A DNA stretch of 64,000 nucleotides from positions 45,683 to 109,682 of the forward strand of contig NZ_JAENIL010000025.1 of assembly GCF_016595505.1 (NCBI RefSeq), read 5' to 3'. The translations under genes were made by a program, and so were the position numbers. Shown here piece after piece: positions 27,115-35,625 of the stretch. Position 1 is the first letter of the stretch, and each line of letters starts with the position of its first letter. The notes under the pieces were generated by a model that was not told the origin of the DNA, ran no database searches, and saw only the letters and a list, made by a program, of their open reading frames with translations. The stretch is from Pelagicoccus mobilis (GTDB lineage: Bacteria > Verrucomicrobiota > Verrucomicrobiia > Opitutales > Opitutaceae).

Positions 27115-29370
27115 TTAACGTTTCCCTTTCGGAGAGACCCCCTTCGAATCGTCTCCTTCTAAAGATTGGATCGCTTCATCATCCTCAAAGCGCCCATCGA
27201 TATCCAAACGCCCGTCTTCAATCACACGATCAATCGAAGGAGCAGCCTTTAGACGACTCTTAACATCAACAGCATCTCGGTACACATCATCCGTTGAACG
27301 GACTACGATCGGGCGAATGAAAACCATAAGTTCCGACTTCCGTCCCCCATCGCGCTCGTTCGAGAACAGACCTCCCAGCACTGGTACTTGACCGAAGATA
27401 CCGAGCTTTCTCTTTTCTTTGGTGACGTTCACACGCTGTAAACCTCCCAACACAACCAACTCCCCGCTCGCCACGCTCACGTAAGAAGTCGCTTCACGGC
27501 GACCGATGACCGGCTGTTCATTGTTATCGATTTCAACCGTCTCGCCAGTCACCTCATCAATCTGCTGGCTGATCTCCAATTGCACCACATCGTTCGGCCC
27601 AATCAGAGGCGTAACCGTCAGAGTGATACCGATATCCTGATACTGGATAGAAGAGCGAACATTGTCGCTGATCGAAGACACCTGAGAACCCGTGATAATC
27701 GGCCGCGACTCGCCAACCGTGATCGAAGCCTCCTTGTTGTGAGTCGTCGTCAACGTCGGCTGAGAAACGATCCTGACATTAGAATTCGAACGAGCAGTAT
27801 CCAAAATCGTAGAGATCGTAATATTAGTCAGCTCTCCGTCCGTAAACTGCAACGACCCATCACTCAGCTCCAAACCAAGAAACTTGGTATTCAAAGTTAC
27901 CGTTCCATTCCCATCTGTATCCCCGTCATATCCGGCCGCAAACGCATCAAGGCCACGCGTTAGACCATCGTTCTCGTTCAGGTTAACCTCCGTAATAACA
28001 ACTTCGATACGAACCTGAGCCAACAACACGTCGATATCGGCGACCAAAGCCCCCATCAGATCGAGGTCGCTCCGAGTGCCAGAAATCACCAAGGAATTAC
28101 TTCTCTCATCAGCCAAGATCGTCATGAACGTGCTGAACTGGCTATCCCGGTCCTCGGCTGAAGAACTTGAGCTGGCAAAGGTCGCTTGTACCGGAGCGGC
28201 ATTAGGCTGGTTCGCATTTCTAAAGGTGGCCCGCCCTGCTGAAGTCCCTCGATCCCGGGCATTCGCCGAGTTCGTACGACTATTTGTCCGGTCATTCGTG
28301 TCAGAACTCGTCCTATTCGACACGAACTGGCTCAACAAACTTGCAACCTCCGTAGCGTCAGCATGCTTGAGCGGAATCACTTCGATCCGGGTAGACGGGT
28401 CCGCCTTGATATCCAGTTTCTGGATAATGTCCTCAAAAAACTGCAAGTTGCTTGGAGCAGTCATAATGATGATCTGATTGGTACGATCATCAGCCGAGAT
28501 CGCAGTTCCAGATCCAAACAGAATCTCATTGATCGATCCGCCTTCCCGCTCGCTCGAAACGTTATTCGCGACCGGAGGAGCGTCAGCCCCACCACTACGA
28601 TTATTGTTCTGATTTCTGCCGCCACCCGGATTGTTTGCGGTGTTGTTCGTGTCGCCAAATCGACTACGAGCATCCTCGATCATCTGCTGAATTTGCTGAG
28701 CAACCTCGCTCGCTTGAGCAAACTGTAGCGTGTAGAAGGTTGGCTCGATATTCAGACGCGAGGGCTTATCCACCTCACCCACCACGTATTCGAGACGCTG
28801 CAAGTTGCTGATCGTGTCCGTCACGATCACAGCATTCGAATTCTGAAACGGAATGATCGTGCTGAAACCTGGACTAAGGAACGGCGTGATCTGCTGCTGA
28901 AAGGTTTGCGAATCCAAATGTTGGAGACGGAAGAGCTTACTTACGATCTTACCGCTCGGATCGCGCTGGGCGAGACTGTCAGTCACGAGTTCAGGCGCTT
29001 CAGTCCGGATCTCGCTCAACGGCACGACCTTCAAGAACCGCTCGCCCAAAGGAGAGATGCCGATGTCGTTCAAACTCAGCAAACTTTCGAGAGCCAGAAC
29101 AAGCTCGCCGACAGTAATCTCCCCGCCACTATCAAAGGTGATCTTTGGCGTCGGCAACGCCTGCGGGCGCAAAATCGAACGCCCCGTCATCTCCGAAAGG
29201 ATGGTCAGCACGCCTTCAAGCTCCTGGTCTACAACCTTGTAATTGCTAACGACCTCGTCCGGGTCCCGAGCCTCCAATTTCTTGCTCTCTGATTGAGCGA
29301 ACGAAGTTGTAGTCAACCCACAGGCCAACACAAGAAAGGCTATCTTTGTCTTAAGCACCCAGTTTCTCAT
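27115..29370 (-). CDS. gspD: Type II secretion outer membrane secretin GspD
   Basis: The 751-residue secretin has a signal peptide (about 1-25), an N0 domain (about 42-120) and N1-N3 ring domains, then the C-terminal secretin barrel (about 440-700). The barrel is marked by ESRPIITGSQ, YQDIGITLTVTPLIG and VPVLGGLFS in the gate region. Two low-complexity Asn/Arg/Ser-rich inserts interrupt the N domains, at about 239-278 and 352-410. They fall between and within ring domains and may be flexible loops. A charged 50-residue C-terminal tail follows. GspD forms the outer membrane channel through which folded proteins leave. It overlaps gspM by 4 bp. Confidence 0.95.
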   Translation of the reverse strand: MRNWVLKTKIAFLVLACGLTTTSFAQSESKKLEARDPDEVVSNYKVVDQELEGVLTILSEMTGRSILRPQALPTPKITFDSGGEITVGELVLALESLLSLNDIGISPLGERFLKVVPLSEIRTEAPELVTDSLAQRDPSGKIVSKLFRLQHLDSQTFQQQITPFLSPGFSTIIPFQNSNAVIVTDTISNLQRLEYVVGEVDKPSRLNIEPTFYTLQFAQASEVAQQIQQMIEDARSRFGDTNNTANNPGGGRNQNNNRSGGADAPPVANNVSSEREGGSINEILFGSGTAISADDRTNQIIIMTAPSNLQFFEDIIQKLDIKADPSTRIEVIPLKHADATEVASLLSQFVSNRTSSDTNDRTNSRTNSANARDRGTSAGRATFRNANQPNAAPVQATFASSSSSAEDRDSQFSTFMTILADERSNSLVISGTRSDLDLMGALVADIDVLLAQVRIEVVITEVNLNENDGLTRGLDAFAAGYDGDTDGNGTVTLNTKFLGLELSDGSLQFTDGELTNITISTILDTARSNSNVRIVSQPTLTTTHNKEASITVGESRPIITGSQVSSISDNVRSSIQYQDIGITLTVTPLIGPNDVVQLEISQQIDEVTGETVEIDNNEQPVIGRREATSYVSVASGELVVLGGLQRVNVTKEKRKLGIFGQVPVLGGLFSNERDGGRKSELMVFIRPIVVRSTDDVYRDAVDVKSRLKAAPSIDRVIEDGRLDIDGRFEDDEAIQSLEGDDSKGVSPKGKR

Positions 29371-29945
29371 TTTGTGTATTCAATTGACTTAAAAACGTAG
29401 CGAACGTCCAAGAAGTTATCATCCCGAGCTTGGGCCTGGATGACGATTCGCTCGAGACTGAGAAAGGGGAGTTCAGTCTTTATCGTTTGTGTGAAGCTTT
29501 TGATTTTTTGGTACGTCGATTTTTGTACGACGAGTTGGAATGTATGAAAATTCAGGTCCGCCCCGGCTTCGGTCCGAGCTTCTCCCAAATCGAAAGAAGA
29601 AAAGCCTGAACGCCGCACTAGCGCGTCCACCTGAGCCCGCACCTCGTCCCGACTCGGGAGAGACGCAAGATCGATGGCGGAAATCTGATCTTGATAGGTC
29701 GAACGGATGTTAGGCCCCTCGCTCAACTCCAGTTCCTGCATTTGCTCGGTACGCCGCACATTGTCATGCTTCGCCCCCAATGCCGAATGCCGGTCCATCT
29801 GCCAAGAGAACCAGATGAACACCAGAGCCAAAACAAAGAGCAAAGCCAGCCCCTTCTCCCGCATGGAGAGCTTAAAGAATACCCGACGCGCTTTCAGAAT
29901 TCCTGCCGAAAGGCGGGCGTTTAAAGATACATCCTGCTTAGCCAT
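29367..29945 (-). CDS. gspM: Type II secretion GspM-like inner membrane protein
   Basis: The 192-residue protein has one membrane helix (about 31-48, ALLFVLALVFIWFSW) after a basic cytosolic segment, then a coiled region and a periplasmic ferredoxin-like domain (about 75-190). This matches GspM/PilO. It partners GspL in the inner membrane platform. Sequence conservation in GspM is low, so the identification rests on topology and on its place between gspL and gspD. It overlaps gspL by 8 bp and gspD by 4 bp, suggesting translational coupling. Confidence 0.78.
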   Translation of the reverse strand: MAKQDVSLNARLSAGILKARRVFFKLSMREKGLALLFVLALVFIWFSWQMDRHSALGAKHDNVRRTEQMQELELSEGPNIRSTYQDQISAIDLASLPSRDEVRAQVDALVRRSGFSSFDLGEARTEAGADLNFHTFQLVVQKSTYQKIKSFTQTIKTELPFLSLERIVIQAQARDDNFLDVRYVFKSIEYTK

Positions 29946-31128
29946 TATCGCTCACCTCCGCTAGCTCAAAGAATGCCCCAAACCGAAACCGAATCGTCGT
30001 CGTAAAGGTAGATCCCGAAGGATTGTTCACCTGCTTTGAAAGCTCGACCGACTCCACCTTTTCAAAACGCTCCAAACGTTTCTTGAATTCCGTCACCTGA
30101 GTCTGGCTCGCCGCCTTGGCATCAATAATCAGAACGTCAGGGCCATCCGTTTCAAACTTCCTGTATACGATATTCGGATACTGCTGAAGAGGATACAAGG
30201 CCTCGATCATTTTAAAGGGAACCAGATTCGACTCCTGAAAGTCCCGCAGAGCCACTGTCGTATTTCTCAACTCCGAGATCTCAAACACTTCGGGCTCATT
30301 GTCAGCAACCCCTGTCTCGCGCAAAGAGAGGTACGCGCGACTCCCTCCCCAATACAGTTCCCCAAGCAACAAAAGCGCGACACCTGCCGCAAGCCCGCCA
30401 ATCGCCTTCCAAAGAAAACCGTTCTGACGCTCGTCACGCTTCGCTTGGGCAACCATTTCCGGATCCCGCAAATCTGCCTTCCAGATCTCATTTCGAGAAA
30501 ACTCCGTGCGAGCAGCAGGGCTTTCGCTACTGTCCACCGCGCCAAACCAAGCGGATTGCCCAACCCACTTCGCGTCCGTATTGGCGTACCAAATACGCGT
30601 TTTCGAAAAACCGAATCGCTCCTTAGCATTCGCCGCAAACGCATCCACCTGGCGATTCAACGAAGGAGCCTCACCTTCCTCGTTTTCGAGCACCCGCGCC
30701 TCCGCGTAGAAGCGAGACGGCAACTCGGAATCCTTATCGAACTCCAGAGCAACCAGCGAACGCTCGGTCACCAAGACAAGGCCCGCATCCCCGTCTTTAA
30801 CCGACCGATGCAGTCCGATTATGAAATCCGGCAACACCGCATCGATCCGACGCCAGCCGCTCTGATCCACCTTCTCGAAACGGCGACGATACGCGGCAAA
30901 CAAAAAGGCATAGCGCCCAGACTCGTCCAGCTGGTAGCCGTAATGGAGATGATCCAAAGGAAACGGTGACAAGTTCTCGAGCTCGAGAAACACGAAGCCT
31001 TCCTCTTCTCCTCTTTCGAGATCAGAAGGGATTTCGATCCGCCGGCAAAAGAACCAATGGCCAGGAGCCATAAAGGCATCTAGCTCATACGCTTGGGCTT
31101 TGGGTTTAATTTTGGAGAGGACAGACAC
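29938..31128 (-). CDS. gspL: Type II secretion GspL-like protein
   Basis: The 396-residue protein has a cytosolic N-terminal domain of about 235 residues that would dock GspE, a membrane helix (about 240-257, AIGGLAAGVALLLLGELYW) and a periplasmic C-terminal domain with a ferredoxin-like pattern. This is the GspL/PilN-PilM composite layout. The early segment MAPGHWFFCRRIEIP with FVFLELENLSPFPLDHLHYGY resembles the actin-like start of GspL. Identification depends on topology and operon order gspK-gspL-gspM. The stop codon overlaps gspM by 8 bp. Confidence 0.75.
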   Translation of the reverse strand: MSVLSKIKPKAQAYELDAFMAPGHWFFCRRIEIPSDLERGEEEGFVFLELENLSPFPLDHLHYGYQLDESGRYAFLFAAYRRRFEKVDQSGWRRIDAVLPDFIIGLHRSVKDGDAGLVLVTERSLVALEFDKDSELPSRFYAEARVLENEEGEAPSLNRQVDAFAANAKERFGFSKTRIWYANTDAKWVGQSAWFGAVDSSESPAARTEFSRNEIWKADLRDPEMVAQAKRDERQNGFLWKAIGGLAAGVALLLLGELYWGGSRAYLSLRETGVADNEPEVFEISELRNTTVALRDFQESNLVPFKMIEALYPLQQYPNIVYRKFETDGPDVLIIDAKAASQTQVTEFKKRLERFEKVESVELSKQVNNPSGSTFTTTIRFRFGAFFELAEVSDNG

Positions 31129-31154
31129 TTACTGCAAAAATCTCTAGGCAAATT

Positions 31155-32186
31155 CTATAAGGGTCGAGCATTATCAGCTCCCGGTTGTTCCCTCAAATCG
31201 AGGAAAAGGAAAGGGTATCTCAAGCTTTCGCCGCTTTGCTCCAAAGCTGGAGCCTCGGTGGTCGCGCTCAAGGTACCGATCAGGGAATAAGCATAGCCCC
31301 CTTCGCGAACGGTTACCTTGACGGTCAGCACCGAAATTTGGTGACCAAGAGGAGCTCCCTCAGGCACATCCACCAGCACCGCTGAGATATCCTCCGAGCT
31401 TGAAAAATAGTTGTCATCCCCAGTGCCGAGCTCGCCATCCATCCCCTTGAGAAACTCGTCGATCGCTTGCTTATCAAATTCGTTCAAATCAGCCATCGCC
31501 CGCAACGCCAGCGACGAAGCCGAGTTCACGTTCAGCGTCCCAACCTCGTGAACCGTAACCGCCTCTTCCAACTGGCTAAACACCGGCAGCGGCAAACCGT
31601 TTTCATCGAAGAAAAACTCTTCGAAATCGATCAGATACCTCAACTCCTCTACCGATTTAAGCGGTTGGTTCGCCGGATGCACGTCGAGCTCCAAGGAACT
31701 GTAATCCTCCGACTCCGCGCCCTCGATTCGCGTCTCGTCATCCACATCGATCCAATCGAGAAGCACGTCGCTCAGACGTGACGAAATATCCAGCTCGAAC
31801 CCGAGCTCGTCGAACAACAGAATCAGAGAATCGCGATCAAGCGTGTTCAAGTCCACCTTCCCGCTTTCGTCGATGAACGAAAACTCCACTTCCAATCCTT
31901 CGCGAGGCTCCACCTGGGCATACTCTAGCGGGTCATCCCAACCTTGGTTCGGAGCATAAAGCGCCCCATCGATCGCTTTCACGTCAGCAAGCACAGCCAC
32001 CGCCACTTCGAGCATCGACCACGCATCCATCCTCAGCTCGGAACGCTTCACAAAATAGCCCTCGCTCTTGATTTCGACCTCCGCCTTCTCGATGAACATC
32101 GTCAAGGCGAACGACACCACCACGATCAGCACCAAAACCATCAGCAGGATGGATCCTCGACTTCCACTGCGCGATCCGCCCCTCAC
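31155..32186 (-). CDS. gspK: Type II secretion minor pseudopilin GspK
   Basis: The 343-residue protein starts with basic residues and a prepilin-type hydrophobic helix after Gly (SRG then SILLMVLVLIVVVSFALTM). It lacks the Glu at position +5, as GspK usually does. The large globular domain contains the GspK helix-hairpin-helix-like region and acidic segments (IDVDDETRIEGAE, NVNSASSLALRAMADL). GspK caps the pseudopilus tip with GspI and GspJ and blocks further assembly steps. It overlaps gspJ by 4 bp. The C terminus is followed at 26 bp by gspL. Confidence 0.88.
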   Translation of the reverse strand: MRGGSRSGSRGSILLMVLVLIVVVSFALTMFIEKAEVEIKSEGYFVKRSELRMDAWSMLEVAVAVLADVKAIDGALYAPNQGWDDPLEYAQVEPREGLEVEFSFIDESGKVDLNTLDRDSLILLFDELGFELDISSRLSDVLLDWIDVDDETRIEGAESEDYSSLELDVHPANQPLKSVEELRYLIDFEEFFFDENGLPLPVFSQLEEAVTVHEVGTLNVNSASSLALRAMADLNEFDKQAIDEFLKGMDGELGTGDDNYFSSSEDISAVLVDVPEGAPLGHQISVLTVKVTVREGGYAYSLIGTLSATTEAPALEQSGESLRYPFLFLDLREQPGADNARPL

Positions 32187-32866
32187 AAGATCGGTGTCCC
32201 TTCCATCACTTTAGGCAAAATGATCTGCCGTTTGACCTCCTCACGACCGAACTGAAACACCAGCTCGATCCGTTCCGGCATCAAGTAAGACTCATCCGCC
32301 TCCTGCTGCGGCAGCTCCTCGATCTCCCACTCTGGACTCTCTTCCTCGTAGTTGATGTAGTGATACCGGATCAAGGTCACGAAAGGAGAGACCAAGGTCC
32401 TGCGCGGCGGATCCTCATCAAACGCATCCTCCAAACGCGAACGCCAAAGCAAAAACAAGCCCTCGTCTTCGTCGAACTCCAGAGAGCAAACGATGTGCGG
32501 CAGAGGATTCTCCGGCCAAATCAAGGCGCCCGGACTCTGCTCAAGCTCGAAACTCAAAAACTCCTCGTTCCGAGCGTCATCCCCCTCCCAATTCATCCAG
32601 AAGACAGGGTCGTTACCATCCTCCTCTGTCGCATAACGCAAACTAGCACGATGAAAACTGCTTTCAATGAAACGGGATACCCCGCGAGCATGCTTCTCGA
32701 ACAAACGCTCGTTCGAACCCGCCCCCCAAAGCTCAGCCATGCTATAGAGAAAGCTGGTGATCGCAGTCAGGATAAACGCCCCCAAGGCCACCGCCAGCAG
32801 CACCTCTAAAAGCGTAAACCCGCTACGCTTGCCCCCTCGAGCCCCGCGGATGTTCGCCCGTCTCAT
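32183..32866 (-). CDS. gspJ: Type II secretion minor pseudopilin GspJ
   Basis: The 227-residue protein has a prepilin cleavage and methylation site KRSG|FTLLEVLLAVALG with Glu at +5, followed by a hydrophobic helix and a beta-rich globular domain. The length and the place between gspI and gspK fit GspJ, a tip pseudopilin. It overlaps both neighbours by 4 bp. The prepilin peptidase that would process it (GspO/PilD) is not encoded in this window. Confidence 0.85.
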   Translation of the reverse strand: MRRANIRGARGGKRSGFTLLEVLLAVALGAFILTAITSFLYSMAELWGAGSNERLFEKHARGVSRFIESSFHRASLRYATEEDGNDPVFWMNWEGDDARNEEFLSFELEQSPGALIWPENPLPHIVCSLEFDEDEGLFLLWRSRLEDAFDEDPPRRTLVSPFVTLIRYHYINYEEESPEWEIEELPQQEADESYLMPERIELVFQFGREEVKRQIILPKVMEGTPIL

Positions 32867-33384
32867 CGTTCCGAACTCAACTGGCGCTCCACCAGCCGCT
32901 CCTTGGTGCGGGCTCTCAATTCATCGCGTTCGAGCGGCTCGGACCAGCTGGGTCGCGTCAGGTAAAACTGCTCAGTCGCCTCCGTCACTCCCTTTTCCTC
33001 ATCCTCCGGATCCAACTCAACCGTCAGCGTGACCAGAAAAAGATCCGCCACTTCCGTGTACTCGTATTCCACGCTCCAACGAGCAAGACCATGCTCTCCC
33101 GTGACGACATCGCCCCCCTCTTCGACTTCCTCGATATCGCCCAGCAACAAAACCTGACGCCGAATCGCCGCCATGTCCTGCTCCAAACTTTGATTCACCT
33201 GCGTGCTCTCCACCGCCATCAGCGTGTTCAAGTAGGCCATCGAGAAATAGGTCACCGCCACGAAAAACAAGGCCATCGCCACCAGAACCTCCAGCAACGT
33301 GAACCCTAACAATCCAGCCGGAGCGGGCCCCTTCCCCCAATGCCGAGCCAGCGATAGCCTCCTAAATCCCCGCTTCATCCTCAT
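32863..33384 (-). CDS. gspI: Type II secretion minor pseudopilin GspI
   Basis: The 173-residue protein has the prepilin motif GLLG|FTLLEVLVAMALFFVAV with Glu at +5. The following domain is small and acidic, as in GspI. The first ATG (33384) overlaps the end of gspH by 23 bp; a second in-frame ATG at 33378 is also possible. The leader before the cleavage site is rather long, about 28 residues. It forms the pseudopilus tip with GspJ and GspK. Confidence 0.85.
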   Translation of the reverse strand: MRMKRGFRRLSLARHWGKGPAPAGLLGFTLLEVLVAMALFFVAVTYFSMAYLNTLMAVESTQVNQSLEQDMAAIRRQVLLLGDIEEVEEGGDVVTGEHGLARWSVEYEYTEVADLFLVTLTVELDPEDEEKGVTEATEQFYLTRPSWSEPLERDELRARTKERLVERQLSSER

Positions 33385-33892
33385 TCGGGTCGACCAGCTG
33401 CACTCCCGTCCAAGGATCCATCTGGAAATTCGTTTCGAAGCCCGCGATTTTCATCGAAACCGTGTAAGGCGAGCAGGTCCCGTCCGGATAGAAGCCAACC
33501 GTAGCGATCTCCCGCTTGGCCACCAGCTCCCCAGCGATCAGCACGTAGCTGTTCTCCGGAGCCACTTCCTCGAAGAAAACCTCGATCTCCACATCCCCCA
33601 TCGAAGACGTGTCGACCTCGAACGCCTCCGTTTCCCCGGCGGATCTCACCAGAAATCTCTGTTCCTTCCCGTCCCACTCCAAAAAATGTACCTGCTGATT
33701 GAATACGGCTCCCGACCGAGCCGATTCCACAGCCCGCCAATACTCGCGCTCGAGCGTTTCCAGCTCTCCGTCGCGTAGGAGGGAATTTATATTCATCACC
33801 AAAACCGAGCCGAGCATAGCCACCAAGGCCACTGCCAGCAGGACTTCAATGAGCGTAAATCCCTCCGCCCCTCTTTTTGAATTTCGAAACAT
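33362..33892 (-). CDS. gspH: Type II secretion minor pseudopilin GspH
   Basis: The 176-residue protein starts with a short basic leader and prepilin motif GAEG|FTLIEVLLAVALVAM. The globular part resembles GspH/FimT: a beta-rich domain ending in TVGFYPDGTCSPYTVSM, which matches the FimT-type pattern of a Gly-rich strand pair near the C terminus. It links the major pseudopilin rod to the tip complex. It lies 35 bp after gspG and overlaps gspI by 23 bp. Confidence 0.85.
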   Translation of the reverse strand: MFRNSKRGAEGFTLIEVLLAVALVAMLGSVLVMNINSLLRDGELETLEREYWRAVESARSGAVFNQQVHFLEWDGKEQRFLVRSAGETEAFEVDTSSMGDVEIEVFFEEVAPENSYVLIAGELVAKREIATVGFYPDGTCSPYTVSMKIAGFETNFQMDPWTGVQLVDPNEDEAGI

Positions 33893-33927
33893 AAGACGCC
33901 GCCCCAGCGCTTAAGCTAGAAGAACGC

Positions 33928-34365
33928 CTATTCCCAGTTCCCTATGTCGTCAGCCGTTCCGTCCTTGCCGTCTTCGCCAAGTGAATACAGATCGTATCCG
34001 CCGACGTTCTTGGTCCCCGGATAACGATACTTCAGCTCGTTGCCCCAAGGATCGACGAGGTCTTCCGCCTTGGTGATGTAAGGGCCTCTCCACCGTCCCT
34101 TGTCGTCGGAAGGCTTGACCAGAAGAGCCTTGATCCCCTGGTCCGTGGTCGGGTAGCGCCCCGTGTCAGCGCGGTACTTGAAGAGAGGAGCGTTAAACGA
34201 CTCCTTCACCTTCATCGAAACGATCGCGTTTTGGTTGGAACCAAAAAGCTTGTCCGCGTTCGCCACTCCGAAACCGATCAAAAGCGACAGCAGGGCCAGC
34301 ACCAACAAAATCTCAACCAAGGTAAAACCGGATTTCTTACCGCGAAAATTCTTACTCCTTCTCAT
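33928..34365 (-). CDS. gspG: Type II secretion major pseudopilin GspG
   Basis: The 145-residue protein is the main pseudopilus subunit. It has the prepilin site GKKSG|FTLVEILLVLALLSL, the conserved segment FKYRADTGRYPTTDQGIKAL and the C-terminal calcium-site region YSLGEDGKDGTADDIGNW. All are standard for GspG. It is the first gene of an eleven-gene secretion operon. Its start codon lies only about 26 bp from a MITE-like palindromic element (34391-34564), so the operon promoter must sit in or beyond that element. Confidence 0.95.
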   Translation of the reverse strand: MRRSKNFRGKKSGFTLVEILLVLALLSLLIGFGVANADKLFGSNQNAIVSMKVKESFNAPLFKYRADTGRYPTTDQGIKALLVKPSDDKGRWRGPYITKAEDLVDPWGNELKYRYPGTKNVGGYDLYSLGEDGKDGTADDIGNWE

Positions 34366-34390
34366 TCTTTCAAGCTACAGCATTAAGGGT

Positions 34391-34564
34391 TTAGGGACTG
34401 TCCAATAAGTTGCTTTCGAGCGTACCAAGTGCAATTCGAGTTCCAAATTTTGGCTTTCGATTTGAGGTATACCCGGAGGGTATATCGAAACGAGGAAACG
34501 AAATCTGGAGCCGAAGGGTGCAAGTACGCGAAGAAATTGGACTTATTGGACAGTCTCTTAGGGA
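34391..34564. mobile_element. MITE-like element with 16-bp terminal inverted repeats
   Basis: The ends GGGACTGTCCAATAAG (34394-34409) and CTTATTGGACAGTCTC (34542-34557) are inverted repeats with one mismatch. The element is about 164 bp, codes for nothing convincing, and is partly palindromic inside: GCGTAC/GTACGC arms near each end and GTATACCC/GGGTATAT in the centre. The 7-bp sequence TTAGGGA occurs at 34391-34397 and 34558-34564 and may be a target duplication, though it overlaps the left end by four bases. This fits a non-autonomous transposon-derived element. The parent transposase is not in the window. Confidence 0.72.
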
Positions 34565-34810
34565 TTTATCTGGGTAGAGTTCCAAAAGGGAAGCTCTCAA
34601 GGTGTAAAGTGTTTATAGACTAAGGGCTTTGCAACAATGTTGCGCCTTCTCCTTAGAACCACGACACCGGCGAGCTATTTCATTTATTTTGAAGTTATCG
34701 AGTTGTTCCTTTGAATTTAGCGGCACTTTATTACCGATCCGTTACCTCAACATTACATTTTCATAATTTAAGAAAACGGCACCCATCGCCGAACCCCAGC
34801 CTCCCAGCCC
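34565..34810. other. Intergenic stretch between the MITE-like element and yceH
   Basis: About 250 bp of fairly AT-rich sequence with no convincing reading frame, RNA gene or terminator. It must contain the promoter of yceH (forward) and could contain the promoter of the type II secretion operon (reverse) if that lies upstream of the MITE-like element. Confidence 0.5.
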
Positions 34811-35515
34811 ATGAGCGAAGACAACGCACTCCCCCACGAAGCCCTCTCAATGGTAGAAACCCGCATCCTCGGCTGCCTCATCGAAAAGGAAGCCACCACC
34901 CCCGACGTCTACCCCCTCACCCTCAATTCACTCGTCAACGCCAGCAACCAGAAGAGCAACCGCTCCCCCGTACTCGATCTCGACGACGAAGCCGTCTCGG
35001 CCGGGCTCGAATCGCTCCGCCACAAAAAACTAGCCCTGCTCGTCACCCAGACCGCCGCTCGGGTCGCCAAGTACCGCCACTCCCTCGACAACGTCTACCC
35101 GCTCCCCAAACCCCAAGTCGCCATCCTCGCCGAACTCCTCCTGCGCGGCCCCCAAACCGCAGGCGAGCTTCGCACCCGCTGCGAACGCATGTGCCATTTC
35201 GAAGACCTCGACACCATGCGCGACGAGCTCGAACAACTCGCCACCCGCCCGACTCCGCTGATCGTCGAACTCCCCCGCCAACCCGGCAAAAAAGACGCTC
35301 GCTTCGCCCACCTCCTCTCCGGCGAGCCCGAAATCGAAGCCCAAACAGTCGTAGCCCAGCCAAGCGGAGAACCCATGAAAGTCGAAGTCGCCACCGCACT
35401 CCCCGCAGAGGCCGAAGCTCGCATCGCGACTCTAGAGCAAACCGTCTCCCAACAATCCGCCGCCATCCAGGCGCTCCAGGAAGAACTCGCCAGCTTCAAA
35501 GCCCAATTCGAATAG
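34811..35515 (+). CDS. yceH: YceH family protein (DUF480), double winged-helix
   Basis: The 234-residue protein matches the YceH/DUF480 family. It begins with LSMVETRILGCLIEKEATTPD, continues with YPLTLNSLVNASNQKSNR and LRHKKLALLV, and has the second winged-helix module LLLRGPQTAGELRTRCERM. The C-terminal 35 residues form a coiled coil (RIATLEQTVSQQSAAIQALQ) that fits the dimer-forming tail seen in the family. Function is not established; a DNA-binding or chromosome-organising role is possible. It lies 110 bp upstream of scpA in the position where scpB, another winged-helix protein, is often found. Confidence 0.9.
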   Translation: MSEDNALPHEALSMVETRILGCLIEKEATTPDVYPLTLNSLVNASNQKSNRSPVLDLDDEAVSAGLESLRHKKLALLVTQTAARVAKYRHSLDNVYPLPKPQVAILAELLLRGPQTAGELRTRCERMCHFEDLDTMRDELEQLATRPTPLIVELPRQPGKKDARFAHLLSGEPEIEAQTVVAQPSGEPMKVEVATALPAEAEARIATLEQTVSQQSAAIQALQEELASFKAQFE

Positions 35516-35625
35516 AAGCCAAGCCCAGCTCTTCTCCCAATTCCACCCCACCTCCCAAGGCCCTCCACGGCTTTGTGAATAATTTCGCATTGCCACCGCT
35601 GCGCCCCGCTCCGTGAATCCCAGCC

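Noticed and set aside
34391..34600. Reverse frame of 69 codons covering the MITE-like element
   Set aside because: No family, starts outside and ends in the element; the palindromic structure explains the sequence better than coding.
34711..35616. Forward frame of 301 codons, Arg/Pro-rich, overlapping yceH
   Set aside because: It is another frame of yceH, which has clear DUF480 motifs; extreme Arg/Pro content reflects codon-shifted reading.
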